Shown here: piece after piece, positions 48,275-59,528 of the stretch | Layout of the letters: each line of letters begins with the position of its first letter | Numbering within the stretch: the stretch's first letter is position 1 | NCBI GenBank assembly: GCA_963678675.1 | Contig: OY783195.1 | Coordinates: 26,895,385-26,959,384, forward strand | DNA from: Xiphydria camelus | Taxonomy: Eukaryota > Arthropoda > Insecta > Hymenoptera > Xiphydriidae | Reading direction: 5' to 3' | Length of the DNA: 64,000 bases | Position numbers and translations under genes: made by a program | Notes under the pieces: generated by a model | Told to the model about the DNA's origin: nothing | Database searches by the model: none | What the model saw: the letters and a program-made list of their open reading frames with translations, nothing else

Positions 48275-50190
48275 CACCTTGTGCATTGCGATCTAAGCCT
48301 TACTCCAAATGTAGGCTACCCTCGGATTATCACTGCTTCGCCCCCGAAATTTGTTCCTCGCTCTTTTACAACCACCGCTGATTTACCACACAGGTGTAGA
48401 CCACATATGTATATGACCGAAACCACATGTGGTTCATATACAAAACATATAGAATTTTTCCGTCCGGGCTGGGAAGGCAGGATTCAGAACGAAAATCGTA
48501 CTTGGAATCTTCGATAAGGGATGCTGCAAGTATAGGTTAAAAGTCCAGGGGCCAACATCTCTCTCAAATACTGCCGCAAATTCGCGCGATGTTCTTATCC
48601 CTCGCTAAATTCGCCTGTCGACGGGAACCCTCGCGTGCCTGCACGTCGAGGAGCGCGCGGAATTGCTGCAGTGTGTACCTCTTTCGTCCTCCCCCTCTCA
48701 CGGCGCACCTCCCCCTCCGCCCCTCTCGCGGCAGCTCCACGTCCCTCGCAAACGGAGACGCCGTATCTCTACGGTCCGCTGCCCCAGTGCGGCATTACAC
48801 GCTATTTCAGACCGTGCAACACGGCCGTCAAGGAGCGTTACGCGCGTACAGCGGCTCGCGAGCCCGTGCAGCCGCGGGCGCGCGTAAAGAGTTCCTCCCC
48901 CGCGAGCGAATCGACGCGAAACGCGCCCGCGAGCGGGGGACGGAACGGAGGAAAGAGGGGAAAGAGAGGGAATTGGCGCTTTCGCTCCTGGTATCTCTGT
49001 ATGCGCCGTTTAATTGGAATCTCGATCGGACAAAAAGAGGAGGAGGACGCATGGAGAGGGAGACCGGAGGATCGGCGGGAGGAGGGTCGGACCCCCGAAA
49101 GAGAAAACCTGCTTCGGCTTCTCCGAATTCCTAATCTCAATTAAATTTATTTCCATTTACGTTTTCGAGCCTATACTGACGCGCCGCTCCTCCTTCCTCT
49201 TCGTCGCCGATATCATCGTCTCCTCCCAAGTCGTTCCTTTCGCTCTCCTCGTCGACCCTACGATAGACGCACACGCGACCGCACGCACCGCGGGCTCCCT
49301 CGTTGCTCGACGGCCGTCGTTAACCGTTCGTTCGCTCGCCGATCGCTTACTGCTCTCGCGTTCTGGTATGCCTGGCGAACCGATAATTAGCGGTGCGAGA
49401 AAGAAACCGAGACGGAGGGGCCTTCCGTGTACTGCGATCGAGATCGATTGCATTCGCGGAGGAATAAGTATTACGGCGCGGGGAAGGATGGGCGAGGTAC
49501 TGCCGACCGAGAGAGGTATAATATTGCAGAAGAGTTACGAGATGCCTTGTTTTACCTTCGAGCGAGGATCGTTCGCGGCTCGATTTTTCGTGGAGTCCGC
49601 GCGATTCTCTTGACGAGATGAAGTCTTTTTTGCCGGGGCGTGGATGCGCGGAAAATTCCTGCCGAGAATGAGATTCCGTTTGTTCTTGCAACCGTGCACC
49701 CAGCATCGATCTTTCGATCGATCGGTACACCGACAGAACTCTTGGTTGAGCTGACAAAGTATTTGGAATGAATACAAGCCAACAAAAGGTTTTTTTTGGA
49801 ATTGCTGAATTCTATGGTCGATTTCAGGAAAACTTTGACGGCTGAGCTAAACATTTGGATGATCCAAGAAATATTTTTTTTGATTATCAAATTGACTCGA
49901 CAAAATTATTTTGTTGGCCACTTTTTTTTCTCAGTATACCATCTGGAAGGTACATTTTGAGCGGTACCAGAAAAAAGCACGTATTTTTTTTATTATCATT
50001 ATATACATATCATCGTAACTCGTTGTTATGCTAGGAAAAGTCGTAAGTCACATCGATGACAATAAGAACTTACGATGTTTGCTCGCATAGCAATAATAAG
50101 TTACGATTTTCTCAATGGCAGTGAAAAGATCAGTGCTTTTTTATTGTACCGGTCGATTTATTCCTGTAGAATTTTATCCACGCGATTCTG
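48275..50190. other. Intron 1 of the DBH-like monooxygenase gene, no exon identified
   Basis: GC-rich 48600-49650 with several overlapping Arg/Ser-rich frames of 60-199 codons on both strands, none splice-flanked or recognisable. 49731-49937 has CACCGACAGAAC and TTTTTTTTCTCAGTATA ends and may be a decayed TA-flanked element. Confidence 0.4.
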
Positions 50191-50669
50191 CACTGAAAAC
50201 AATATCTTGGTCGAATTAACCAAAATCTTGGACCGACGACCAAACCGTTTGGTGAAATATGAATCTTCCAATTATTTGGTTAAATTGACCACATTTTGGT
50301 TAGAATAATTAAATGTTTGGTTCGACTGACTACATGGAGAAACTTAAACAGTAAATTAACAGTAAATTTTACCGTATTCAGCAGTAAAAAAAAGTCTACA
50401 TAGCACTCTTTCCAGGAAATTTACTGAGCAGAATAGTATACTGTACCGTAAATTCAGTGCACTTTACTGCTATTCAATATATTTTACTGAACACATTTTA
50501 CTGTTCTACAGAATGAATTTCCCAGAAAGTACTACGATGACCTTTTCTACTGCTGGATAAGGTAAAATGTACGGTTTGAGTTTCTCCGTGCAGTATTTTC
50601 GTCAGAATAACTAAGCGCATTTAACAAGATGCGTTTTGTCATATTTTGACCTAATTATCTTTCTCGGTG
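50191..50669. mobile_element. MITE family A, copy 3, with a nested element
   Basis: Ends CACTGAAAACAATATCTTGG and AATTATCTTTCTCGGTG followed by TA. Antisense to copy 2. The body breaks at GGTTCGACTGAC and resumes with CAGTATTTTCGTCAGAATAA. Confidence 0.75.
50333..50590. mobile_element. TIR element nested in family A copy 3
   Basis: 258 bp, ends CATGGAGAAACTTAAACAGT and CGGTTTGAGTTTCTCCGTG, left flank TA and right flank CA. Interior has repeated CAGTAAATT / AATTTACTG words. Confidence 0.75.
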
Positions 50670-51537
50670 TATTTACGAGAAGTTTAAAAATAGAGTCACT
50701 TCAAGTCTAAAAACCTAGAGAAAGAGAATTAAATTAACGAACGGTCTCCGTGTGCGACCCGATAACGACTACGGGACGAATTTACATCGGCTCCTCCACC
50801 CCGTCTTCCTCTCTTCCCCTCCTCTCCTCAAGACGATCGCTCGGCCCTGTTCCCCGTACGATACACGACACGAATCCACCGATTCTCGCCTCGGGTCCTC
50901 GAACGAGATCAAAAGATCCATTATCCCTTCCATTCTTTCGCCCCGCCATTCTTCACTCCTCGGCACTTTCGCGCCAAACACTTGTACTTACGTATTATTA
51001 ACGAGCGTGCGCAAATATCAGCCGCAGTCGATGGAGCCATTATCGTCCGGTGTGATGCTCTGTAATTCCGCGATATAGCATCTGTCTCGCGAATCGATGA
51101 ATCATCGAACGTGGACGGAGAGAGGGAGCAGTGCACATGCAAAAACACGGAGCACAGTCACGCGTTGCGCGAGAGTCGCGTCAAAGATGCGGGAGCGAGT
51201 GGTTAGCGACCGCGAGCTCGTTGCCCTTTCGACTGCGGTAGATAGAGTCATTATCGTCTAGCGGCGGTCTCCGGGGACGCCAGACAACGTCTGCGTAATG
51301 GAACGATGAATATAGTCGGAGCCGATTGAGTGGAATCGCGCGACGATCGTCGATCGTAGAATGGATCTAGCGCGTCTCGATCCTCCTTCCTTTACCGTTC
51401 CTTCGACCGTGGCTAATCCTGATGAAGCTCATCAGGTACAAATGATGGAGTCGTCAGGGCTTGATACGGTCATCAGGGCTGGGCTATAACGAGTCCGACG
51501 AAGGGTTGAAAGTGAAGAAGGCGGAGTCCTACCTGAA
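50670..51537. other. Intron 1 of the DBH-like monooxygenase gene; two copies of a diverged GC-rich segment
   Basis: Holds two of three related segments (near 51030 and 51235; the third is near 52125) sharing GATGGAGCCATTATCG-type words. No exon recognised. Confidence 0.4.
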
Positions 51538-52022
51538 CTGGGAGAAAGAATTGCTGGGTACCAAAAAAATGTATGCTTCAATCAAAAGCCATGGTTTGCT
51601 TCGTGCAACAAAATATTTGATAAGCTCGAGTACTTGTTTTTTTCGCGCAGAAAGAATGTCTTGTTCCGACGGAGGTATTCTTGAATCGAGAATATACGAG
51701 TACAAGGTGTTCACGACTATGCTCCGAGAGTGGATAGAGTCTTTTTCGAATTTATCGCACATGCGAACCAATAATGACCTATGTAGTTTAGTCTTCAATT
51801 AATAGATAGCCGCAATGGTAAAGGGAAAGACTAACCGAGCCGCTAATTGGGTTGTATGTGCGGCAAATTTAAAATAGGCTCCACACACTCTCGACGCCTG
51901 AAAGTGAACACCTTGTATACTATTCTTCGATCAAGAATCTGTATTCTTAAAAATTTGTAAGATCACATGTTCTTGATTCAAGACATATTTTTCCGACACT
52001 ATAATCATTATTTCTCTCACCA
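51538..52022. mobile_element. MITE family B, copy 8, with a nested element
   Basis: Left CTGGGAGAAAGAATTGCTGG, right ATAATCATTATTTCTCTCAC. Body parts on both sides of the insertion (CGGAGGTATTCTTGAATCGA; TATTCTTCGATCAAGAATCT) match copies 2 and 7. Confidence 0.7.
51701..51917. mobile_element. TIR element nested in family B copy 8
   Basis: 217 bp with perfect 14-bp TIR TACAAGGTGTTCAC / GTGAACACCTTGTA. Target duplication not clear. Non-coding. Confidence 0.75.
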
Positions 52023-52939
52023 TACCGGTAGCTCGTTTAACGTTGATCCTTAATCGTGACAATTACGAATGCGGCTCGATGAGTGCGCGCACCAGTAGCC
52101 GAGCCAATCGCACTCGTCGGCTTCGACCGATGGAGCCATTATCGCCCAGTGCGGTCTTCAAGGACGCGAGACGTCCGGCTAACGAGCCGACGAATGGTCG
52201 ATAGTGAAAATTCCGAAGTCCGGCCCGACGCTCGATTCTCGTTCCACGTTAATCCGTCGACCGTGGCTGATATCAACGCGTATGCAGCGGCCCGATACAC
52301 GGATGCCGCGCGCGGGAGCGAGTGTAGTAGGGCCCGTTGGGCACGTCGCGGATCCTGGCCCGAGGGACCAGTCAAGGCCTCCAGACATCGACGGGCCCCC
52401 CGTCGCGCGCTGTACCCCGACGCGAATCTCTCGGCTTCGGCGAGAGACGAAGAGACGGGCCGCGCGGCGCGGAGCGTCGAGCAAACCGATGGACGGTCGT
52501 TCGAGTGCAACGGTGCATGTACGATTCCCTCTCTCTCTCTCTCCGTCTCTTCTCCTCGCCAGCTTCGACTCCTCGCTGAATTCCCTTTATTTTTTCTCAT
52601 TATCCCTCTGTTATCCCTCCTTCGCTCTCCCCTCTCCCGCTCTTTTTTTTCTCAAATCTTCTTCTCCCCCCCCCCCCACACACACACCCATCCTTCCACC
52701 TTTCTTTCGCGCAACGCCATTCTCTCTCCCCGCGTGTTCCCATCTTCTCCGCTCCCTCGCCTCTCCTCTTTCACCTTCGCGAGAGAGAGAGGCGCGGTGG
52801 TCTCGCCGCTTTATCTCTCTCGACGAAGATTTCGTGCAGTCGCATCGCGGAGGATCCTATTCGGTCTCGTGTGCACACGTTGAGAAAAAAAATTGTTTGA
52901 TTTTTTTTACTAAATTTTGAAGTTACGGACGGCCAACTA
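52023..52939. other. Intron 1 of the DBH-like monooxygenase gene, no exon identified
   Basis: GC-rich to 52520, then pyrimidine-rich with a poly-C run at about 52666-52677 and (CA)n after it. Large frames here (266 and 238 codons) overlap in two phases and dissolve into Ser/Leu/Pro repeats; treated as noise. Confidence 0.4.
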
Positions 52940-53170
52940 AGGTAACTGCCCCGATAGATGAATGGCTAAGCCCGGTATCCGGACAGGCATAAAAATTCAT
53001 ACAGCAGATTTCACTCAGGGTTTTTACTAGTGACACTTCCTGTGTATATGTCCTTAATTTATAAAAGACTTTTTTCCACCGGTAGTTCTTTTTTAATTTA
53101 TTCGATAACTTGAATTATACTCAAATATATTCGGCTACTGGGACGTGCCTTGCTACTGGGAGAGTTTCCT
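52940..53170. mobile_element. Tc1/mariner-type MITE (AGGTAACT ends), copy 2
   Basis: 231 bp, TIR AGGTAACTGCCCCGATAG against the reverse complement of TACTGGGAGAGTTTCCT, TA at 52938-52939 and 53171-53172. Shares CCGGTATCCGGACAG with copy 1. Confidence 0.85.
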
Positions 53171-53172
53171 TA

Positions 53173-53397
53173 TGTCATATGAGGCTAAACTTACTCGCCT
53201 GCGTGGAGAAAAGAAACTTGAATCATTACTATCTCATTATCTATGAGCTTTTGACTCATGTTTGTATAATACCTTTTTCGAAGATTATATTTCAATCTGC
53301 AACAAAGTCTTATATCCATGTAGGCCAAACCTTCATAAATAATGAGATAATAGTGATTTAAGCTTCTTTCTTGACGAGTAATATTAGCCTCATATGG
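53173..53397. mobile_element. Palindromic MITE family H, copy 5
   Basis: Starts immediately after the TA of the preceding element: TGTCATATGAGGCTAAACTT, ends ATTAGCCTCATATGG then TA. A few extra bases (GCGTGGAGAA) interrupt the left arm. Confidence 0.8.
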
Positions 53398-54038
53398 TAT
53401 ATACATAGTTATTTAAAGAAATATTTAATGCAAGTATTCAGTTATTATACTTCGACTAAATTTTAATTACTAGAAATACACATATTTGTTAAAATAACTA
53501 TATAATTTGTTCACCGCCCGTAACTTAAAAATTCAATTAAATCGAACGATTTTTTGTCTCAGTGTAGATATACGATCGGCGATACGTATGAGCGCACCTA
53601 GATTCTGTGTGGGAATCGAAAAAAAGGACGAGATCGCGAGAAGCGAAGCGCGATGCAGATGCAAAGGATCGGGGATTACCCGTCGACGAATTATTCGAGG
53701 ATTAAGACCGCCCTGCGGTCCGGCGAACGGCGACTGGTCTTGCGTCGCGGTTCGCCGTCCAGTTATCTGTATAGCGATATATACTCGTAGAGAGAGATAT
53801 GTATCTGGGTGTGGGTATCTCTTTTACATATTATAGAGATTCGATGAAATGCTGGGCGAACGCTCTGCCGGTATCATATGTAGATGTACAGGTGCAACGA
53901 CACATCTGACCGTCGGATTAAAATACTCGCGTATATACCTACAGGGTGTACGAGTACGCCTCGACTACCACACGATTTTTTGTGGTTCACCACCGTTGCG
54001 GCCATGGATCGTTCCCTATTGTTTTGTTATATAGATAT

Positions 54039-54432
54039 ACTGGGAAAAAAAGGCCCTATCGAAATAAACGCGTTTTTGAATAATCCCTCACAGAGAAAAA
54101 TAATTAGTTGGATCTAATGGAAATTATTTGCAGGATCGTAAGTAATTGTTTATTTATATGAATGATATTTTTTAATACATCGATTAAATACCTCTTCCTT
54201 ACAGTCATTTAGAATAGCATGTGAATGCAAGGAAGAATAATCAAATTAATATAAAAAAAAATCTGATTGATGTAAATAAATAATTACTTGCGACCCCGCA
54301 TGAAAGCATGTATTATGATGTTTTTTTTGCATTTGGATCAAATCGGTATTCATTCGAAATGAATAAATGTGCTCTTACGACTATCCAAAAACACGTTTAT
54401 TTCGATGAAGCAAATTTTTTTTTCCTCACAGT
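54039..54432. mobile_element. TIR element family G with nested family D
   Basis: Outer ends ACTGGGAAAAAAAGGCCCTA and CAAATTTTTTTTTCCTCACAGT; inner CGAAATAAACGCGTTTTTGA pairs with TCCAAAAACACGTTTATTTCG. Family D copy lies between them. Confidence 0.7.
54089..54300. mobile_element. MITE family D, copy 6 (right tip missing)
   Basis: Left CACAGAGAAAAATAATTAGT complete; ends at ACTTGCGACCCCGCA, so the AGTAGATCCAACTAATTC right end is deleted. Confidence 0.75.
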
Positions 54433-54447
54433 ACACCTACGTTATTT

Positions 54448-54672
54448 ACTATGAAAAAAATGTAATAAATTAGACTAAATTAGCGGTCACTGATAGGGGA
54501 ACGCAGATTTAGTTACTCAAACTAATAATTTGCTAAAATCGACTGCAATTCGTTCTCACCAAACAGAATTATTAATCATTATAATCGAATTATTTAATTG
54601 AAGTAACTAAATCAGCGTTCCTCCGCCCGTGACCGCCAATTTAGTTAAATCTACTAATTTTTTTCTTCCCGC
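54448..54672. mobile_element. MITE family F, copy 2 (uninterrupted)
   Basis: Ends ACTATGAAAAAAATGTAATA and CTAATTTTTTTCTTCCCGC; arms TTAGCGGTCACTGATAGGGG and CCTCCGCCCGTGACCGCCAA. Shows the family F length (about 225 bp) without the insertions seen at 10162. Confidence 0.7.
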
Positions 54673-54742
54673 ATATATTTCAAGAATCATTCAGCCTCCT
54701 CAACGTGTTCTCCATCAACGTTCCACTCTCAGTTTTCATTAA

Positions 54743-54963
54743 CCCATTAGTGCTCGCTGACAAATTCAGTCGCCGAGCAATTTCTTCTTTGAGACATTTG
54801 ATTAAGCGTTTCCGCGTTGTTTAAAAAATTTCTTCGGAAGCTTAATTTCATCCAAGAAGAGTACAAGTTCTGAAGCTAATTCCAAAACATTGCGGAACAA
54901 ATCAATTGAATATCTGCAACCAAAAATTGTTTAGCAACTGAAAATGACACTGAGCACTGTGGG
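54743..54963. mobile_element. TTAA-flanked (piggyBac-type) element
   Basis: 221 bp, starts CCCATTAGTGCTCGCTGA and ends TGACACTGAGCACTGTGGG; TTAA at 54739-54742 and 54964-54967. TIR matches at AGTGCTC with two mismatches outside it. Confidence 0.65.
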
Positions 54964-54967
54964 TTAA

Positions 54968-56174
54968 TATACCGCGCATAGATACGATCGATATCGCGTT
55001 CCTAGCTCGGCATGAAAAATCGATCCCTCGAAAAAAAGTGCCTCTGCCGAATCACATCCGGGCACGCTCCTCTCCTCCGCCATCGAAGACAGTCGTCCGC
55101 GTTTTTCGGAGGATGTCGTCGAACTCGCGACGGCTATAATTTATATCAACGCTGGATGCCCCGAGGCGCGGTTGCGTATCCGGTTGCACGATATAAACGT
55201 TAAAGTTGGCTGCGAGGCACCTCCGGTGCGCTCGGATGGGAAGATACATTGGTTAATTGACCGCTGTCTCTCTCTCTTTCTCGGCGACTCGGTAATGGAG
55301 AAAAATCGAACGGAGAAAACCGATAAATTGATAAGCGTTAATGCGGATAAGCGCGTTGCCCGCGAGGGGGAGGGGGGCGGAGACCGAAAGGCATATATCA
55401 GTGGAGGTAGGGATGCTCATTAGCATACCGGAGACGACATCGCTCCGACATAATCCAACGTATATGATTTACAGTTCCCGCTCCGCGGAACCGGTCCGAA
55501 CCACCGTCGAATAAAACCGCGTCTTCTTGTACTATTTGCCCCGTCGACGAATCCGGTGAGGAGGAGGAGGAGGAGGTAGCACGACGCGCATGGCGAATAT
55601 CCGACCCCCCTGCCACCTTTGCCTCCCCCTGGAAGTCGCGAGAAGTATGTACGAGAGCGGATGCTGCGTCGCCGTGTATGGAGAGACGTGTATAGATATT
55701 CGCGACGGGGACGGGACGGGCGGGGGTTTCCGCGCGATAACGTTTTCGCGACAAGTGCGGAAACGATCGGTCGTCTCGGTGCAGTTGGCTATTTCTGGTA
55801 TCTGGGGGCGAGGCTATCGATGGTCCGCTATTTTAATTGCGGGAATTTATTCGAGCTGTTGATCTTTACACAGATAGGCTTGTATAATTGTTACGACGTT
55901 CATACAAACTGTAATACTTAATTGCTCGACTTTCCTTTTTTTTTGTCGGCATGAGTTTAGAAATTGTTCTTCAAAGAATTTGTTAAATTTACATTACAAT
56001 TCGATTCAAATTAATCGCTGTATTTATTTTAGCACCATATTTGCGAAATATTGCACTTATATTGAATACGGGTTTAGCATTTTATCTGTATTATTTTTAA
56101 ATCATTTAATGTCACAAATATATCCTAGCTTCCCACGTGGAAAAATTCAACATGGATCGTGTACATTCCATACA
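54968..56174. other. Intron 1 of the DBH-like monooxygenase gene, no exon identified
   Basis: A (GAG)n run lies at 55557-55576. Frames around 55590-55921 overlap in two phases without splice context. Confidence 0.4.
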
Positions 56175-56389
56175 CCATATGAAGCTAAACTTACTCGCCA
56201 TGAGAGAAACTCGAATCACTATTATTTCATTATTTATGAACTTTTGGCCTACATCGACATAAGACTTTGTTGTAGATAAGAATGTGATCTTCAAAAAAGC
56301 ATTATATAAATATGAATCAAAAGCTCATGGATTATCAGGTAATAGTGATTCGAGTTTTTTTCATGGCGTGTAAGTTTAGCCTCATATGA
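56175..56389. mobile_element. Palindromic MITE family H, copy 6
   Basis: Ends CCATATGAAGCTAAACTTAC and GTTTAGCCTCATATGA. Followed by 56390-56510, an ATAT-rich segment whose end CATATAGAATTTTTTCGTCC also occurs near 48445. Confidence 0.75.
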
Positions 56390-57053
56390 TATAGATCTAG
56401 TCCTATATGGGCTATATATTATGATTTCTATATGAACCGTATTTAATCCATATAGGACCAAATCCATATATGAACTGCGTACAAATCATATAGAATTTTT
56501 TCGTCCGGATTAATGATGACTTATACAGTATACGAGTACAACCTTGATGCATTTGGTGACCTAATATCTACTACCTAAAGTTGGCTCTACAATTTACGTA
56601 CGTTTGCCTATTTGGTTATAAATGCTGGCAGTCGACATATGGATAATTAATCACAGTAACATTTTCTTCCTCACACACTAACGCAGCAGATACCTCTCGT
56701 TCCAGTAAACCAGAAAGATATGTAGCCCGAAGCGATTCTCTCATGTTCTTCCCATCCAAAAGTGGATTATCGGTGTCTATAGTCCGCTCGATGGCGCCGG
56801 CAGTTAAGCCAGTGGATTTCTCTATTTCTTCCTCCGCGTACGTGACGAGGTAGTCACAATTACGACGTCGTTCGAGTTACTCGATCATGTGTACAGCCGC
56901 GCGGCTAGGGGACTAAAAAGCGCGGTTGAACCGTCCAGGAATCTTGGTGGTAGGTATAGGTATCTGACGCGTAGGTTCGCCAGGAATCCGCGCATATGTA
57001 CGAAGCGATATATTCGTACCTCGAAGTCGAAGGGTTTCGCGGTCGTCTTACCA

Positions 57054-57299
57054 CACTAAGAACAATATAATAATTGGATTAAGATAACAAAACGCATCCG
57101 GTTAAACGCGTTTAGTTATTTTAACCAAAAGCCTGGTCAGTTTAACCAAATATCAAATTATCCTAACTAAATGTTTAGTTATTCCAACCAAAAACAGGTC
57201 AATTTAACCAAACAGATGAAGAGGATCCATATTTCACCAAACGATTTGGTCATCATCTCCAGGATTTTGGTTGAATTGACCAAGTTATTTTTCTCAGTG
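57054..57299. mobile_element. MITE family A, copy 4 (complete)
   Basis: 246 bp, ends CACTAAGAACAATATAATAA and AAGTTATTTTTCTCAGTG. Same orientation as copy 2, sharing CATATTTCACCAAACGATTTG and GGTCAATTTAACC-type words. Confidence 0.8.
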
Positions 57300-59191
57300 C
57301 ACGAAATTCATCTACGAAGCGTACTGTAAAGCGTGCAGCCACCCCGTATACGCGTCTCCGAGCGAGACTTTCGAGAGCAAACTCTACAACCGTAATCATG
57401 CTTCTAAACAACGATTAAAGCGAGCACCCCGGGCCGCGCACGTCGCTCGCCGCACGAAACGCGAAGGAGAGCGGAAGAACCCGATAGTTAAATAATTGCT
57501 CGGCGCGCTGCGCAGAAGGGAATCGCCGTTCGGCAGCGCGTAAATTACCCTTATTCCCTTCCCGCGCGGCTTCTTCTCCCACTTTTTTCCCTCCGCTTTC
57601 CGTCGACGACCTTTCTTTCAGCTCGTTCGCGTCGACTCCCCGACTTCTGCCGGTTATTGCGAAGCAAGGCGGGACGAGCTTCGAAGTATACGCTTCGATT
57701 ATACCCGGTTCTCCATTATTTCACGTACATATTCAATTTCGTAAGTGTACGTCGCGTCGGGAGCGCTTGGGTCTCGTTTCTTGCCCCGAACGTTAATGGA
57801 CTGGTAAATCGAGTTGATCTCTTCTTATCGCGCCGTCTCCGCGCTGCGATCGAGCGCGGGGAGCCTCACTCTCCCTCGGGCGCTCGAGCGCGTCGCGTCG
57901 TTGATCCGCTCGAATCGTGTATATCGCCCGTGTGACGTGTGATGAGGGAATTTCACTTGGAGATGAATTAAACGAAGGACCGTGTGATAAGATATTCTGA
58001 CAATTATAATTATTACAGGTGGATGAACGATGTCAATATAATGATATAATAGGAACTATAAATTTACGTGTGATTCAATTTGTAGAAAATTTACATTGTT
58101 TGGAGGATTTTATGTTAAATTTGGAGCACGATTGTATAGTGGAGTTTTACATAATATCGTGACAATTGATCGAATGCTGAGATTGAACACAATTGATCAA
58201 AAATGTTTGGTTGATATAATTAATTGAATTTGATACGTTTATGTTTGCAGTAAATTTCGAATAACGAAAAATCGAGTACTAAGATTTATTGCAATTTATT
58301 AGAAATTGTTAATTAAATTGTTAAAATTTAATGTACCTATTTTATTGGATATTTTTGGTTAGTATAATTGATTGAATTTGATACGTTTATATTTGCAATA
58401 ACTTTGACGTATACGTACGTTTATGTAATTTTATTATCCTCATATTTTTAAACTCTCGTGCATTTAATCAGCATTCTGCATTTTCTAACGATTCGTTTGA
58501 CAGTTTTAAAAGACTTTATCGAGTCTTACATACTCTTCAAGTGATACAAATTCACTTATCAAATGCAATGAATATCCTCGGAGGTTTAGTGTATTGAAAC
58601 GCTTCAATTATTTTCACAACTTTAAAATGCTACGGCAAATTTTCTGACGTTCGTCGATAACTATGCAAAATCATCAATTATCGCTACACCCTCCCTCCTC
58701 GTATTATTCGTCCTCCCCCCTTCTCCCTCTCGCCATTCACGGTCCACTCACTTACAGTTTATACACACGATCGTTCGGTCGACTCGACGCGGTATAATCG
58801 CAACACGCAAAAAGCGGAGAACGGCGATTAACGAAGGGAGCCCACAGGAAGGATCGTTCGCGGAGGAAGAAAAAAGGGGGGAGTTAACCGCGCGCGATTT
58901 CCCTGACGAGTCCGCGAAGCTGCAGCGAACCGTGGCGGGGATCCGCGAGGATTCGTCAGCTTCGCAAAAAAATGGTAACGGTTTAATAAATCAGTGAAAG
59001 ATGGGCACAAATGTTTAGCGGAATCTGAGAGTAAAATATTCAAGCTCTTCTAATTCTCTTTTTCGGTCGTAAATAATCGAACCCTTCAATTTTCCAGACT
59101 CTTCCCCAACTAGCAACATTCTCCGATAATCTCGACTCTTTCAGAATTACCCGACCGCTAGACATCCCGAATATGTAGCTACACCTCTCTA
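57300..59191. other. Intron 1 of the DBH-like monooxygenase gene, no exon identified
   Basis: GC-rich to 57960, then AT-rich with a direct repeat of TTGATACGTTTAT at about 58230 and 58379. Nothing coding recognised. Confidence 0.4.
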
Positions 59192-59528
59192 CACCGAGAG
59201 AAATAATTGTTAGTGTCAAAAGGATATTTCTTGAACCAAGAACGTATGGTCTTACACATTTTTAAGGGGCGTCTTTCAGCGTTATTATACGTTGACAGAA
59301 TTGACACAAATTAATCGTCTCGAAATACGTCTTTTCCCGCTTATTCATATGCGTCGAAAATAATTTTAATCATTGTGGCAAGACACTCTTCCCGCGCGAA
59401 CAAAACAATTGGCCGAGCCTATCAAATATTTTCTTACGCGAAGCAAACCGTGGTTTGATCCTGGAATTACATAATTTTTTTAAACGAAGAAAACATTTTT
59501 TCAGTATCAGCAATCATTTCTCTCAATG
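59192..59528. mobile_element. MITE family B, copy 9
   Basis: Ends CACCGAGAGAAATAATTGTT and AGCAATCATTTCTCTCAATG, TA on both sides. A segment around 59270-59370 is unlike other B copies and may be a further insertion or replaced sequence. Confidence 0.75.

Noticed and set aside
52083..52920. Two overlapping plus-strand frames of 266 and 238 codons
   Set aside because: They occupy the same DNA in two phases and end in pyrimidine-tract Ser/Leu/Phe low complexity. No splice context or domain.
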